Shown: in pieces, positions 44,068 through 51,160 of the stretch
Layout: each line of letters begins with the position of its first letter
Numbering within the stretch: the stretch's first letter is position 1
Source: Anaerolineaceae bacterium
GTDB lineage: Bacteria; Chloroflexota; Anaerolineae; Aggregatilineales; Phototrophicaceae
Assembly (NCBI GenBank): GCA_026708325.1
Contig: JAPOVC010000009.1
Span: forward strand, 44,506 to 108,505
Direction of reading: 5' to 3'
Length of the DNA: 64,000 bases
Notes under the pieces: model-generated
Seen by the model: the letters and a program-made list of their open reading frames with translations, nothing else
Databases searched by the model: none
What the model was told of the DNA's origin: nothing
Position numbers and translations under genes: made by a program

Positions 44068-44095
44068 GGGGGCGCGGGCTATCGCGCCCCCTTTT
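44068..44095 (+). terminator. Rho-independent terminator of secreted protein A
   Basis: A perfect 9-bp stem GGGGGCGCG / CGCGCCCCC with a 6-nt loop, followed by TTTT, starting 22 bp after the stop. The flank TTTTGATTCC also follows the terminator of the paralogous gene. Confidence 0.85.
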
Positions 44096-44271
44096 GATTC
44101 CGGCGGTCAGGATGCGGCCCGGCGCGCCCGGTCCCCTGGCGTGGTCGGCGGGCAGGACCCCGGCGAGGCCAGGCCCGGTTTCACGGCAGGGCTGGCGGCT
44201 GGCAGACCTGGCTGGCGCCCCCACGTCACGCCGATCGCCGGGCGGAGGTCGCTAATCGGATGCCCGGCGAA

Positions 44272-44288
44272 TTTACAGACTGTTTACA
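44272..44288 (+). promoter_or_regulatory. Direct repeats TTTAC, 11 bp apart, before secreted protein B
   Basis: TTTAC at 44272-44276 and 44283-44287 (TTTACA), with the same 11-bp spacing and the same downstream GGCAAAA and CGTGACA as before secreted protein A, about 1190 bp earlier. The block lies about 90-105 bp before the start codon in both genes. Confidence 0.7.
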
Positions 44289-44377
44289 GCCCGGCAAAAG
44301 ATGCGTGACACCTGGCCTTTAGTCTTGCTTCAACCTGCATTGGGCAGGCTGAATGAGAGACTGAAAGGGAAGGAACG

Positions 44378-45262
44378 ATGAACACCAGAATCAGGAACCT
44401 GCTGCTGACAACCACAGTGCTTGCCGCGCTCGTGCTGGGCGCCGGGCTGATCACCGCCCAGGAACAGGGTGGCGGAGCCGGGGAAGAAAAATCGGAATCC
44501 GTGTACCGCCAGCGCGGCATCCCCGTACCGGCTGTCGGTATGGAACTGATGCTGCTGGCCAGCGAAGCTACCGGACTGACGCCCGAAGAACTGAACGACG
44601 CGATGAGGGAAGGCGACACGATCGCCGGCCTGATCGAGGCCAATGGCGGTGACGTGGAGGCCTTCGTCACCGAAGCGACGGACCTGGTGACGAGTCGCAT
44701 GATCGCCCAAATGAGGGCGCGTATCGAGGCGCTGGTGTACGGTGAGTTCAAGTCCCCCGCGGAAGGTCGCGGCGGTGAAGGCGCCGGCGAGCACGGCGGC
44801 CGCGGCCGCGGCGAAGGCGCCCGTGAACATGGCGCCGGCGCTGGCGAAGGTGGCCCGGGACCCGGCGAGGAATCGGGCGCGACCTACACCCTGGACGAGA
44901 CCTTCGACACGGTGCGCAACGGTGTGCGCCTGGTGATGAGCTGGGACGCGAATGCCGAGGCTTTCGTCGGCGTGGTGGAGAACGTGACCGACGCGACCAT
45001 CCCGGCGGTGCGGGTTGAGGTGCATCTGTCGAACGGCGTGGAGCTGGGCCCGACGCCGCGGGCCGATCTGGCGCCAGGCGAGACCCGCGCGGTCGAGTTG
45101 TCGGCAGCCGGCATCACGGGCTTTGATGGCTGGACGCCGCACGCCGAAATGGGCGCGGGCGACAGCGGCGGCGGTGAAAGCGCCGGTGAGCACGGCGCTA
45201 GCGGCGAGGGCGGCGAAGGCGGCGGTGAGCACGGTGGCCGCGGCGAAGGAGGCTCGGGCTGA
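44378..45262 (+). CDS. Secreted small protein B: helical domain plus Gly/Glu/His-rich linker and beta domain
   Basis: 294 residues; ATG 44378 follows GGGAAGGAA. The signal peptide is MNTRIRNLLLTTTVLAALVLGAGLITA. It has one copy of the helical domain found twice in protein A (SEATGLTPEELNDAMREGD ... NGGDVEAFVTE), a long low-complexity linker with GEHGGRG-like and GEHGAGA-like units, a beta domain (YTLDETFDTVRNGVRLVMSWD ... RVEVHLSNGVELGPTPRAD) and a terminal GEHG-rich tail. The beta domain resembles FxLD-type extracellular domains. It shares upstream repeats and terminator with gene A, so both belong to one regulon. The function is unknown. Confidence 0.85.
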   Translation: MNTRIRNLLLTTTVLAALVLGAGLITAQEQGGGAGEEKSESVYRQRGIPVPAVGMELMLLASEATGLTPEELNDAMREGDTIAGLIEANGGDVEAFVTEATDLVTSRMIAQMRARIEALVYGEFKSPAEGRGGEGAGEHGGRGRGEGAREHGAGAGEGGPGPGEESGATYTLDETFDTVRNGVRLVMSWDANAEAFVGVVENVTDATIPAVRVEVHLSNGVELGPTPRADLAPGETRAVELSAAGITGFDGWTPHAEMGAGDSGGGESAGEHGASGEGGEGGGEHGGRGEGGSG

Positions 45263-45295
45263 GTTGGGCCCCTGGACATAGCAGTCACAAACCTC

Positions 45296-45324
45296 GGGGG
45301 CGCGGGAGACCGCGTCCCCTTTTT
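45296..45324 (+). terminator. Rho-independent terminator of secreted protein B
   Basis: A 10-bp stem (GGGGGCGCGG / CCGCGTCCCC, one G-T pair) with a GAGA loop, followed by TTTTT. Sequence and downstream flank match the terminator of secreted protein A. Confidence 0.85.
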
Positions 45325-45335
45325 GATTCCAGGCG

Positions 45336-46094
45336 TCAGGACGCGGCGCTTTCCCGGCGCAGGGCGCGCAGTTCGCTGCTGAGGTCCGTGGGCAGCGGCT
45401 CGGCGGGGCTGCGATCCGGCTCGCGGTAGAGCCAGGCCGCCAGGCGCAGACAGAGCAGCACCACGGCGGGCGATGGTTGGTACACGTCGATGGCGCTTGC
45501 CTGACTGTGTACGACGGCTGTCGTGCCCTGCGCGCCGCGTTCAATGCCCAGGCTGTGAGTCGCCGCGTCGATGGTCAGCAGACGCAGGTACTCGTCGCCT
45601 ATGCGCAGTAACTGGCCGGCCTGGAAGCGGCTGCCCTCCGCCACGCGCAGGGTCGTCGCCGTCGCCGCCAGGGGATCGTCCTGCAAGGAGTCGACACCTG
45701 TCAGCCAGGCCTGCGACCAACGCTCGTGCCAGCCCCAGAGTCCGCTCACCTGGACGGCGTCAGGCCCGCTGAAACGCTGCGGACCGCGCAGGCGCAGCAC
45801 GCTGACGCTGCCCTGCGAGGCGGCCGGAAGGGTCTTTATGTCGCGCAGGTCGATATCGCGGCCGTCGCCATTGCCCAGGCGCTGCAATTGCAACAGGTCG
45901 TCCAGCAGAGTCAGTTCGCGGGGATGACGCGCCCGGTGCGGCAACGTGGCCAGCCGCGGCGTGAAGCGGCGGCCGCTGTCGCGCTCGATGCGCTCCGTGG
46001 CGGCCGTCAGCGCGCGCCACAGGCGCTCGTCCGCGGCATTCGTCTCAAGGTCCAGGCGCGTGCGAAGTTGTTGCGTGGTGGCGAGGGTGTACAT
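45336..46094 (-). CDS. Phage head-tail connector-like protein
   Basis: 252 residues from ATG 46094 with AGGAGA upstream. The first about 60 residues (TTQQLRTRLDLETNAADERLWRALTAATERIERDSGRRF) match the typical start of gp6-like head-tail connector proteins, which begin with a helix bundle that scans for the portal. The rest is beta-rich with Leu/Arg/Asp. In phages this gene precedes tail-terminator and tail genes, as it does here in relation to 41180-41650 and the large tail-like gene, but the set is interrupted by plus-strand genes (ppk2, secreted proteins). The call is by pattern. Confidence 0.65.
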   Translation of the reverse strand: MYTLATTQQLRTRLDLETNAADERLWRALTAATERIERDSGRRFTPRLATLPHRARHPRELTLLDDLLQLQRLGNGDGRDIDLRDIKTLPAASQGSVSVLRLRGPQRFSGPDAVQVSGLWGWHERWSQAWLTGVDSLQDDPLAATATTLRVAEGSRFQAGQLLRIGDEYLRLLTIDAATHSLGIERGAQGTTAVVHSQASAIDVYQPSPAVVLLCLRLAAWLYREPDRSPAEPLPTDLSSELRALRRESAAS

Positions 46095-46501
46095 GGCAAT
46101 CTCCTGTTGATGGATGGGCTTTCTGGCGTGGATGCGGGGCGGCCCTCACCCCCCGGCCCCTTTCCCGCTCAGTCGCGGGAGCCCTTCCCTCAGGGAGAGG
46201 GGGTGAAACGGTGGTTTGGGTTTGGTGGACAGTCAGGTCTTGCCTGGTGCGGCAATTTCGATCGATTAACAGTTGCCTGCGTGTGTTGGAGGCAAGGAAT
46301 GGCGCAAGGGCCTGCGATTTGGAAAGAGTTGCTCTTCAAGGTACCTGCGGGTGACTGGCGGTGTTGAACCGCCACGCCTTTGATACATTTCAGCACTTCC
46401 CGGAACAATCGGTGTTTTTGGGGAAGTCCGAAAGATTCGGCGCCGCAATTGAACAAGCGCCGCCGGCAATGCGTAGAAGGTGTGTAACGAGGAGCGCGTG
46501 G
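46095..46501. repeat. Upstream region of the sigma-factor gene with one GC-rich repeat (46142-46205)
   Basis: The repeat is one GC-rich unit (GCTCAGTCGCGGGAGC and CCTCAGGGAGAGG). The rest, about 46206-46501, is lower in GC and holds no gene. A GGAAC at 46402-46406 with AGTCCG about 19 bp on resembles an ECF -35 and -10, which would fit autoregulation, but the spacing is slightly longer than usual. Confidence 0.5.
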
Positions 46502-47176
46502 ATGCCGTTGGGCCAGACGCTGGCTGAAGATGAGACGCATGAGCAGGGGGATCAGGGCCGTGCGGACGAGAACGATCTGCTGCGCGCGCTGCAGGACGGC
46601 GACAACGACGCCTTCGTGCTGCTCATGCAGCGTCTCGAAAGCCCGCTGCGCCGTTACGTGCGGCGCCTGATTGGCGACAGCGACGCCGAGGACGACATCG
46701 TGCAGGACGTGTTTTTCAGTCTCTATCGCAAGAGCGACCGGATCGACGCCCGGCGCGGCCTGCGCCCCTATCTGTTTCGCATGGCGCGCAACCGTTGTTA
46801 CGACGAACTGCGCCGTCAGGGCCGCTTCCAGAGCGTCTCGCTGGATGAGGAGCCGGAGGGGAAGTCCTTCTCCCTGGCGGAGACCCTGCCGGACCCGGCC
46901 GAGCCGACCGACGAACTGGCGCACTGGCTCTTCATCCAGCTGGTGGTGCGCGAGGCGATGGAGAAGTTGCCGGAAAACCAGCGCCAGGCGCTCATCCTCT
47001 ACGCCGAGGAGCAAATGAGTTACGCCGAGATCGCCGTCGCCACCAACACCAATCCCGGCACCGTCCGTTCGCGCCTGTCGCACGCCCGCCGTACCTTGCG
47101 CCGTCTGGTGCCCCCCTGGGTGCTGGCCGCGCTGGACAGCGAGCCGACGCCCGGCGGGGCGCGGGAAGTCATATGA
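46502..47176 (+). CDS. ECF-type RNA polymerase sigma-70 factor
   Basis: 224 residues from ATG 46502 with GAGGAG 7 bp upstream. Region 2 is clear (MQRLESPLRRYVRRLIGDSDAEDDIVQDVFFSLYRK), and region 4 has LPENQRQALILYAEEQMSYAEIAVATNTNPGTVRSRLSHARRTL as a helix-turn-helix. The linker is longer than in compact ECF factors. It directs RNA polymerase to a specific promoter set. The next two genes follow on the same strand, each after a short leader. They encode a shared N-terminal domain rather than a classical zinc-binding anti-sigma protein, so they are the prime candidates for regulators or targets. Confidence 0.92.
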   Translation: MPLGQTLAEDETHEQGDQGRADENDLLRALQDGDNDAFVLLMQRLESPLRRYVRRLIGDSDAEDDIVQDVFFSLYRKSDRIDARRGLRPYLFRMARNRCYDELRRQGRFQSVSLDEEPEGKSFSLAETLPDPAEPTDELAHWLFIQLVVREAMEKLPENQRQALILYAEEQMSYAEIAVATNTNPGTVRSRLSHARRTLRRLVPPWVLAALDSEPTPGGAREVI

Positions 47177-47243
47177 AACGCGGGGCTGCGGCGGGCGCAG
47201 AGTCGTTCCGCCCGACCTTCGCAGACAGAGAGAGGAGTGTGTG

Positions 47244-47705
47244 ATGAACAGGGAGACCCGTGAACAACTGGGACAGATCGTCCCCGCGCTGAAGGCGCTG
47301 GAGCAGTCCCTCCGCCAGGCCATGGGCGCTGATGCCACGGCCGGCGCCGGCGCCCTGGCCCTGCGCAGCTACAGCAGCCTGCAGGCCTGCGCGGCCGAAA
47401 GCCTGCCCGATGACGTCTTCGTCGTCGAGGCGCTGCGCCTGGAACCTGAGCCGGAGCCCGGCGAGGAGCAGCTCGTCGCCCAGGTCAGCCTGGCCTGTAG
47501 CCAGTTGCTGCTCTACCTGGAGAGCCTGCTGCGGGCGCGGCGCCGGCCGCAGATCGAGTTCGCCGTCGACTTCGGCGACATCGGCTGCGATCTCTGCGAG
47601 ACCATCCGCTCGCTGCTGGCGCAGGCGCGGGCGGCCCTGCGCGATCTGCTGCTGGCCCTGCTCGACGGCGAGCCGCAGCCCGGACGGGCGAGGGAAGCGA
47701 CATGA
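47244..47705 (+). CDS. Paralogue of the pentapeptide protein's N-terminal domain, downstream of the sigma factor
   Basis: 153 residues from ATG 47244 with GAGAGGAG upstream. The sequence NRETREQLGQIVPALKALEQSL ... ADATAGAGALALRSYSSLQACAAESLPDDVFVVEALRLEPE is shared, with changes, by the first about 100 residues of the next gene. The final part is helical and Leu-rich. There is no zinc motif HxxxCxxC of anti-sigma factors and no membrane segment. It sits 67 bp after the sigma-factor stop and 46 bp before the next gene, so the three are probably one transcription unit. It may act on the sigma factor; not recognised as a family. Confidence 0.75.
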   Translation: MNRETREQLGQIVPALKALEQSLRQAMGADATAGAGALALRSYSSLQACAAESLPDDVFVVEALRLEPEPEPGEEQLVAQVSLACSQLLLYLESLLRARRRPQIEFAVDFGDIGCDLCETIRSLLAQARAALRDLLLALLDGEPQPGRAREAT

Positions 47706-47751
47706 AAACTTCGCCCCGCCCGTATCCCCCGGTCACAGAAAGGACGAGGTG

Positions 47752-48849
47752 ATGAACGAGGAAACCCGCGAGCAGTTGCAGCAGATCCTGCGCGCGCTGA
47801 AAGCGCTGGACCAGTCCGTCCGCCATGCCATCCGCGCCGACGCGACGGCCGGCACCGGCCCGATGATCCTGCGCAGTTACAGCAGCCTGCAGGCCCGCGC
47901 GGCCGAGCGCCTGCCGGACGACTTTTTCGTCTGCGAGACGCTGCGTCTGGAGCCGGAAGCCGATATCGACGAGCAGCAACTCATCACCCAGGTCAGCCTG
48001 GCCTGCAGCCAGCTGGCCGGCTACCTCGAGAGCCTGCTGCGCGCGCGGCGCCGCACCCAGGTCGACATCGACCTGGAAGACATCGATTTTGGCGAGGTCA
48101 GCCGCAACCTGCGCGACACCCTGGTGACGCAGACGCGCGACACCATCCGCCGCGCCATGTCCGACATCGGCATCGACCTCGAGACCAGCGGCAGTTCCGG
48201 CCGGCGCCGGCGCGTGGTCATCGTGGACGCCGACGCTGAGGGGGATGGCGAAAGCCTGGCCGGCAGCGACCTCAGCGGCCGCGATCTGGGCAACGAAAAC
48301 CTCGCCGGTCGGGACCTGCGCGGCGCCGACCTGAGCGGCGCCAACCTGCACGACGCTGTCCTGGCCGAGGCCGATCTGCGCGGCGCGCGCCTGAGCGGCG
48401 CCGTGCTGCGCGGCGCGGACCTGGGCGAGGCGCAGCTGGGTTCGGCGGACCTGACCGGCGCCGACGTCGGTGACGCCAACCTGGCGGACGCCGACCTGGG
48501 CGAGGCGCGCCTCAAGGGCGCCAACTTCGCCGGCGCGTTGCTGACGGACGCGACCCTGACGGGCAGCGACCTGAGCGGCGCGCGACTCAGCGGCGCGGAC
48601 CTGCGCGCGGCCGACCTGAGCGGCGCGGATCTGAGCGGGGCCAGCCTGCACCGCGCCAACCTGCGCGAGGCCAGCCTGGTCGAGGCCAACCTGCAGAGCG
48701 CGGACATCCGCAGCGCCAGTTTTCGCGGCGCGGATCTGAGCGGCGCGACCCTGCCCAACGGGCAGCGCTACCAGGACCCGGCGGACCTGGAGCAATTCGG
48801 CGCGGCCAGCAGCCGCAAGAAAGCGCCCCTGCCGCCGCGGGAGGAGTAA
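47752..48849 (+). CDS. Pentapeptide-repeat protein with sigma-cluster N-terminal domain
   Basis: 365 residues from ATG 47752 with AAAGGACGAGG upstream. Residues 1-145 form the domain shared with the previous gene (NEETREQLQQILRALKALDQSV ... RSYSSLQARAAERLPDD). A short basic hinge (SGRRRRVV) leads to an A(D/N)LxG-type pentapeptide repeat block, residues about 165-345, of some 35 units such as ADLSGANLHD and GADLRAADLSGADLSG. Pentapeptide repeats form a right-handed beta helix that can mimic DNA or bind partners. Together with the sigma factor it suggests a regulatory or protective complex. The function is unknown. Confidence 0.82.
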   Translation: MNEETREQLQQILRALKALDQSVRHAIRADATAGTGPMILRSYSSLQARAAERLPDDFFVCETLRLEPEADIDEQQLITQVSLACSQLAGYLESLLRARRRTQVDIDLEDIDFGEVSRNLRDTLVTQTRDTIRRAMSDIGIDLETSGSSGRRRRVVIVDADAEGDGESLAGSDLSGRDLGNENLAGRDLRGADLSGANLHDAVLAEADLRGARLSGAVLRGADLGEAQLGSADLTGADVGDANLADADLGEARLKGANFAGALLTDATLTGSDLSGARLSGADLRAADLSGADLSGASLHRANLREASLVEANLQSADIRSASFRGADLSGATLPNGQRYQDPADLEQFGAASSRKKAPLPPREE

Positions 48850-49032
48850 GGGCTCCGTTCACAGACCAGTCGTGGCTGGAGGCCTGGTGACCGGCGACCT
48901 TCAAGTGATTGCCGGTTGTCGCACTATGGGCGACAATTTACGCATCATCGCAGGCAGCGACCCGCGACAGTCAGCCTGACTCACAGACGAGTGGGCAGTG
49001 CCTGGCTGTGAATGGGTACAAGGGAGCCCCAC

Positions 49033-49182
49033 ATGGATGCGCTGCAATCAGAGAGACGACTCTCCAGACTTGAGGAACGCTTCGGACACGCGGCAACGAA
49101 GGCCGACCTTATTGTCGCAGCCATCATTCAGGCCACGCTCGCGGCGATTATCGCCGCCGTGGTCACGAGGATCATGACCTGA
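49033..49182 (+). CDS. Tiny membrane protein with LEER...ATKADL motif (copy 2)
   Basis: 49 residues, ATG 49033 with AGGGAG upstream. Reading shows MDALQSERRLSRLEERFGHAATKADL, followed by a hydrophobic helix (IVAAIIQATLAAIIAAVV) and TRIMT. The same layout and core motif occur in the 57-residue protein at 23415-23588; the two differ elsewhere. It has a polar N-terminal helix likely to form a coiled coil and one membrane segment. Function unknown; a small accessory or holin-like protein is possible. A GGGCGACAT hairpin lies just after the stop. Confidence 0.65.
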   Translation: MDALQSERRLSRLEERFGHAATKADLIVAAIIQATLAAIIAAVVTRIMT

Positions 49183-49208
49183 AACCAGAGAGGGGCGCCT
49201 GACGTGGC

Positions 49209-49229
49209 GGGCGACATATCATGTCGCCC
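49209..49229. repeat. GGGCGACAT palindromic repeat
   Basis: GGGCGACAT-ATC-ATGTCGCCC, followed within about 20 bp by a third half-site CCATGTCGCCC. It is the same element as at 20221-20241. Confidence 0.75.
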
Positions 49230-49271
49230 GCACACCTTGCCATGTCGCCCGCGCCAGTAGAACAGGTACGT

Positions 49272-50294
49272 TTAGAGCCAGCGGCGGAACCAGTCGTGGC
49301 TGGAGGCATGGTGGTAGGCGTGTTCGCCCGGGTGGACGGCCAGTGACAGGCGCTCCGCCGCGCCGGCCAGCGCCCAGGCGCGTTCGGCCGTTCGGTACTG
49401 CTCACGCACGGCGGCGATCGGGAAGATGGGGTCGCGCTGGCCGGCGATGACGCGCATCGGGCGCGGCGCCAGCAGGGCGGCCAGCTCGCCCATCTCCGCC
49501 AGTTCGAGGATGCCCGGCACGTAGTTGCACTCGCAGTGCACGATGTCGAGGATCGAGGCCTTGAAGGAACAGAAGTAACAGGAGGGCACGGCGACCGTGA
49601 TGCGCTCCTCAATGGCCGCCAGCCACAGCGTCGTGGTGCCGCCGCCCGAATTGCCCGTCGCGCCCAGCGCGCCCGGCACCACGTCGTCGCGAGCCAGCAG
49701 CCAGTCGATGGCCTGCCGGGCGTCGCGGCAACGCTCCCCCAGTAGCGTGCGTCCCTCCAGCAGATACGAGAAGGCCAGATGGCGGCAACTCTTGGTCGTG
49801 TGCTGGTCGCTGAGGCGCGTGCCGAAGCCGCGCTGCTCCGGCGCGCAGACGAGGTAGCCCTGCCGCGCCAGCGCCTGGGCGTAGTTGTTGTCCAGCGCCA
49901 CCTGGTCTCGCTTCGTCGGCGCGTCCGGGTAATTCCCCAGGACGTACTGCACCGAGGGGTCGTGGCCGTGGAAGACCAGAACAGGCTTCCAGGGCGGCGG
50001 AGTCTTCGGACGCAGCAGGTAGACGGGCAGCTTCGCCGCCTCGCCGACCTCCAGCGCATGCAGTTCCTCGATGTAGTCGCCGCAATCGCGCGCGGTCAGC
50101 TGTTGCGCATCCGGCGGCGGGGGTGGCGGGCGTCCCGCCAGGCCCAGCAGACGGACGACCTCCGCGCGCAGTTCACCCTGCCAGCGGCGCAACTCCTCCG
50201 CCGTGTTCGCGCGCAGGGCCATGCGCCGCGGCTGCGTCGCGTAGAGTTGCTCAAGGTGCGGCTGCAGGCCGAAGGTCTGTACGTCGTACCTCAT
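49272..50294 (-). CDS. Alpha/beta hydrolase (acetyl-xylan-esterase/dienelactone-hydrolase-like)
   Basis: 340 residues from ATG 50294. The fold's nucleophile elbow is GATGNSGGGTTTLW (Ser in GNSGG), and the catalytic His is near the end in HPGEHAYHHASSHDW. The oxyanion-side motif reads VLVFHGHDPSVQYV. Members of this group deacetylate xylan oligomers or cleave related esters. No signal peptide is seen, so cytoplasmic action on imported material is likely. It is not in an operon but lies in a region rich in hemicellulose genes (a GH51 enzyme is 0.9 kb away). The precise substrate is unknown. Confidence 0.88.
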   Translation of the reverse strand: MRYDVQTFGLQPHLEQLYATQPRRMALRANTAEELRRWQGELRAEVVRLLGLAGRPPPPPPDAQQLTARDCGDYIEELHALEVGEAAKLPVYLLRPKTPPPWKPVLVFHGHDPSVQYVLGNYPDAPTKRDQVALDNNYAQALARQGYLVCAPEQRGFGTRLSDQHTTKSCRHLAFSYLLEGRTLLGERCRDARQAIDWLLARDDVVPGALGATGNSGGGTTTLWLAAIEERITVAVPSCYFCSFKASILDIVHCECNYVPGILELAEMGELAALLAPRPMRVIAGQRDPIFPIAAVREQYRTAERAWALAGAAERLSLAVHPGEHAYHHASSHDWFRRWL

Positions 50295-50400
50295 GGCGCA
50301 GTCACTCCAGGCTCAGGACGCTGACCGTACGTGACGGACAGTCCACACTGAAGCCGCGCTGGCGAAGCGACGTTTCGCTCGCCGGGTTGTTGATCGTCGG

Positions 50401-50982
50401 TTAATTTTGCGACACTGTCTTCGAGCGACGACGGGCCTCCAGTCCCAGGCCGATTTGCATCGCGCCGGCGACCATCAGGTAAAAGGGCAAAATCAGGAGC
50501 AGGGCCTCAAGGGTTTCGAAGGTGCGCGTCAGCAGGATCAGGCCAAACACCAGCGATGCAAAACCGCTGAGGCCCAGCAGCCAGACGTTGTCCATCTCGT
50601 CGCGCGCCCGCCAGGCGCTTGCCAGTTCCAGCGCGCCGACGATGATGGACCTGATGGCGACCACGTGGATCAGGATCAGGAGCGTCAGGGTGCCAAAGAA
50701 AATCGGGTGGGCAAGGATGGCCACACCGGCGATCGCGCTCGCTGCGCCGACCAGCAGCATCAGAAGCCAGTGCCCCTCTCGCTGCCTGATGGAACCGTAG
50801 ATTGTCGAGACTCCATCAACCAGCGCGTAGATGCCAAAAAGGATGACGAGGCTCGTCGCGCCTGCCACCAGGGTAACCCCGGGCGCGAATAGCAGAATCA
50901 GGGCGACAAGCAGGGCGACAGCCCCGCGCAAGATCAGGGCATTTGAGGTCCTGTCGGAAGATCGTTGCAACAATCCGGTCAT
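50401..50982 (-). CDS. HdeD-like (DUF308) membrane protein
   Basis: 193 residues, about six hydrophobic segments arranged as pairs, with the short polar loops typical of HdeD/DUF308 proteins (LFGIYALVDGVSTIYGS, LVGAASAIAGVAILAHP, LLGLSGFASLVFGLILL). E. coli HdeD takes part in acid resistance at high cell density; the role here is unknown. It is monocistronic, about 106 bp from the divergently or co-oriented ester hydrolase gene. Confidence 0.87.
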   Translation of the reverse strand: MTGLLQRSSDRTSNALILRGAVALLVALILLFAPGVTLVAGATSLVILFGIYALVDGVSTIYGSIRQREGHWLLMLLVGAASAIAGVAILAHPIFFGTLTLLILIHVVAIRSIIVGALELASAWRARDEMDNVWLLGLSGFASLVFGLILLTRTFETLEALLLILPFYLMVAGAMQIGLGLEARRRSKTVSQN

Positions 50983-51160
50983 AATTGATATTCCTGTCTA
51001 AAATTTGCCGAAGCATATCGCCTTGCCGCAGGAACTCCAAGGCATCCCCTGGGAGGCGTGGAGATGCCGGGCATGCGCCGCTATCCGGTTTCAGATTGTC
51101 CCGGGTGGTCGAGGTGAAGTTGCAGGCTGAAGCTGCGGGCGGCGCATTGCAAGGCGCCAT

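Larger units (their letters stand above)
44047..44377. other. 331-bp spacer between the two secreted paralogues
   Basis: It holds the terminator of the upstream gene and the direct repeats of the downstream one, listed separately. No gene is supported between them. Downstream of the terminator the stretch around 44101-44120 (GGTCAGGATGCGGC) resembles the 3' end of the phage-like gene at 45336, consistent with one duplicated block. Confidence 0.55.

Noticed and set aside
47332..48849. 505-codon ORF starting inside the preceding gene
   Set aside because: The part before 47752 is an out-of-frame shadow of the paralogue gene; the protein starts at ATG 47752 with a ribosome site.
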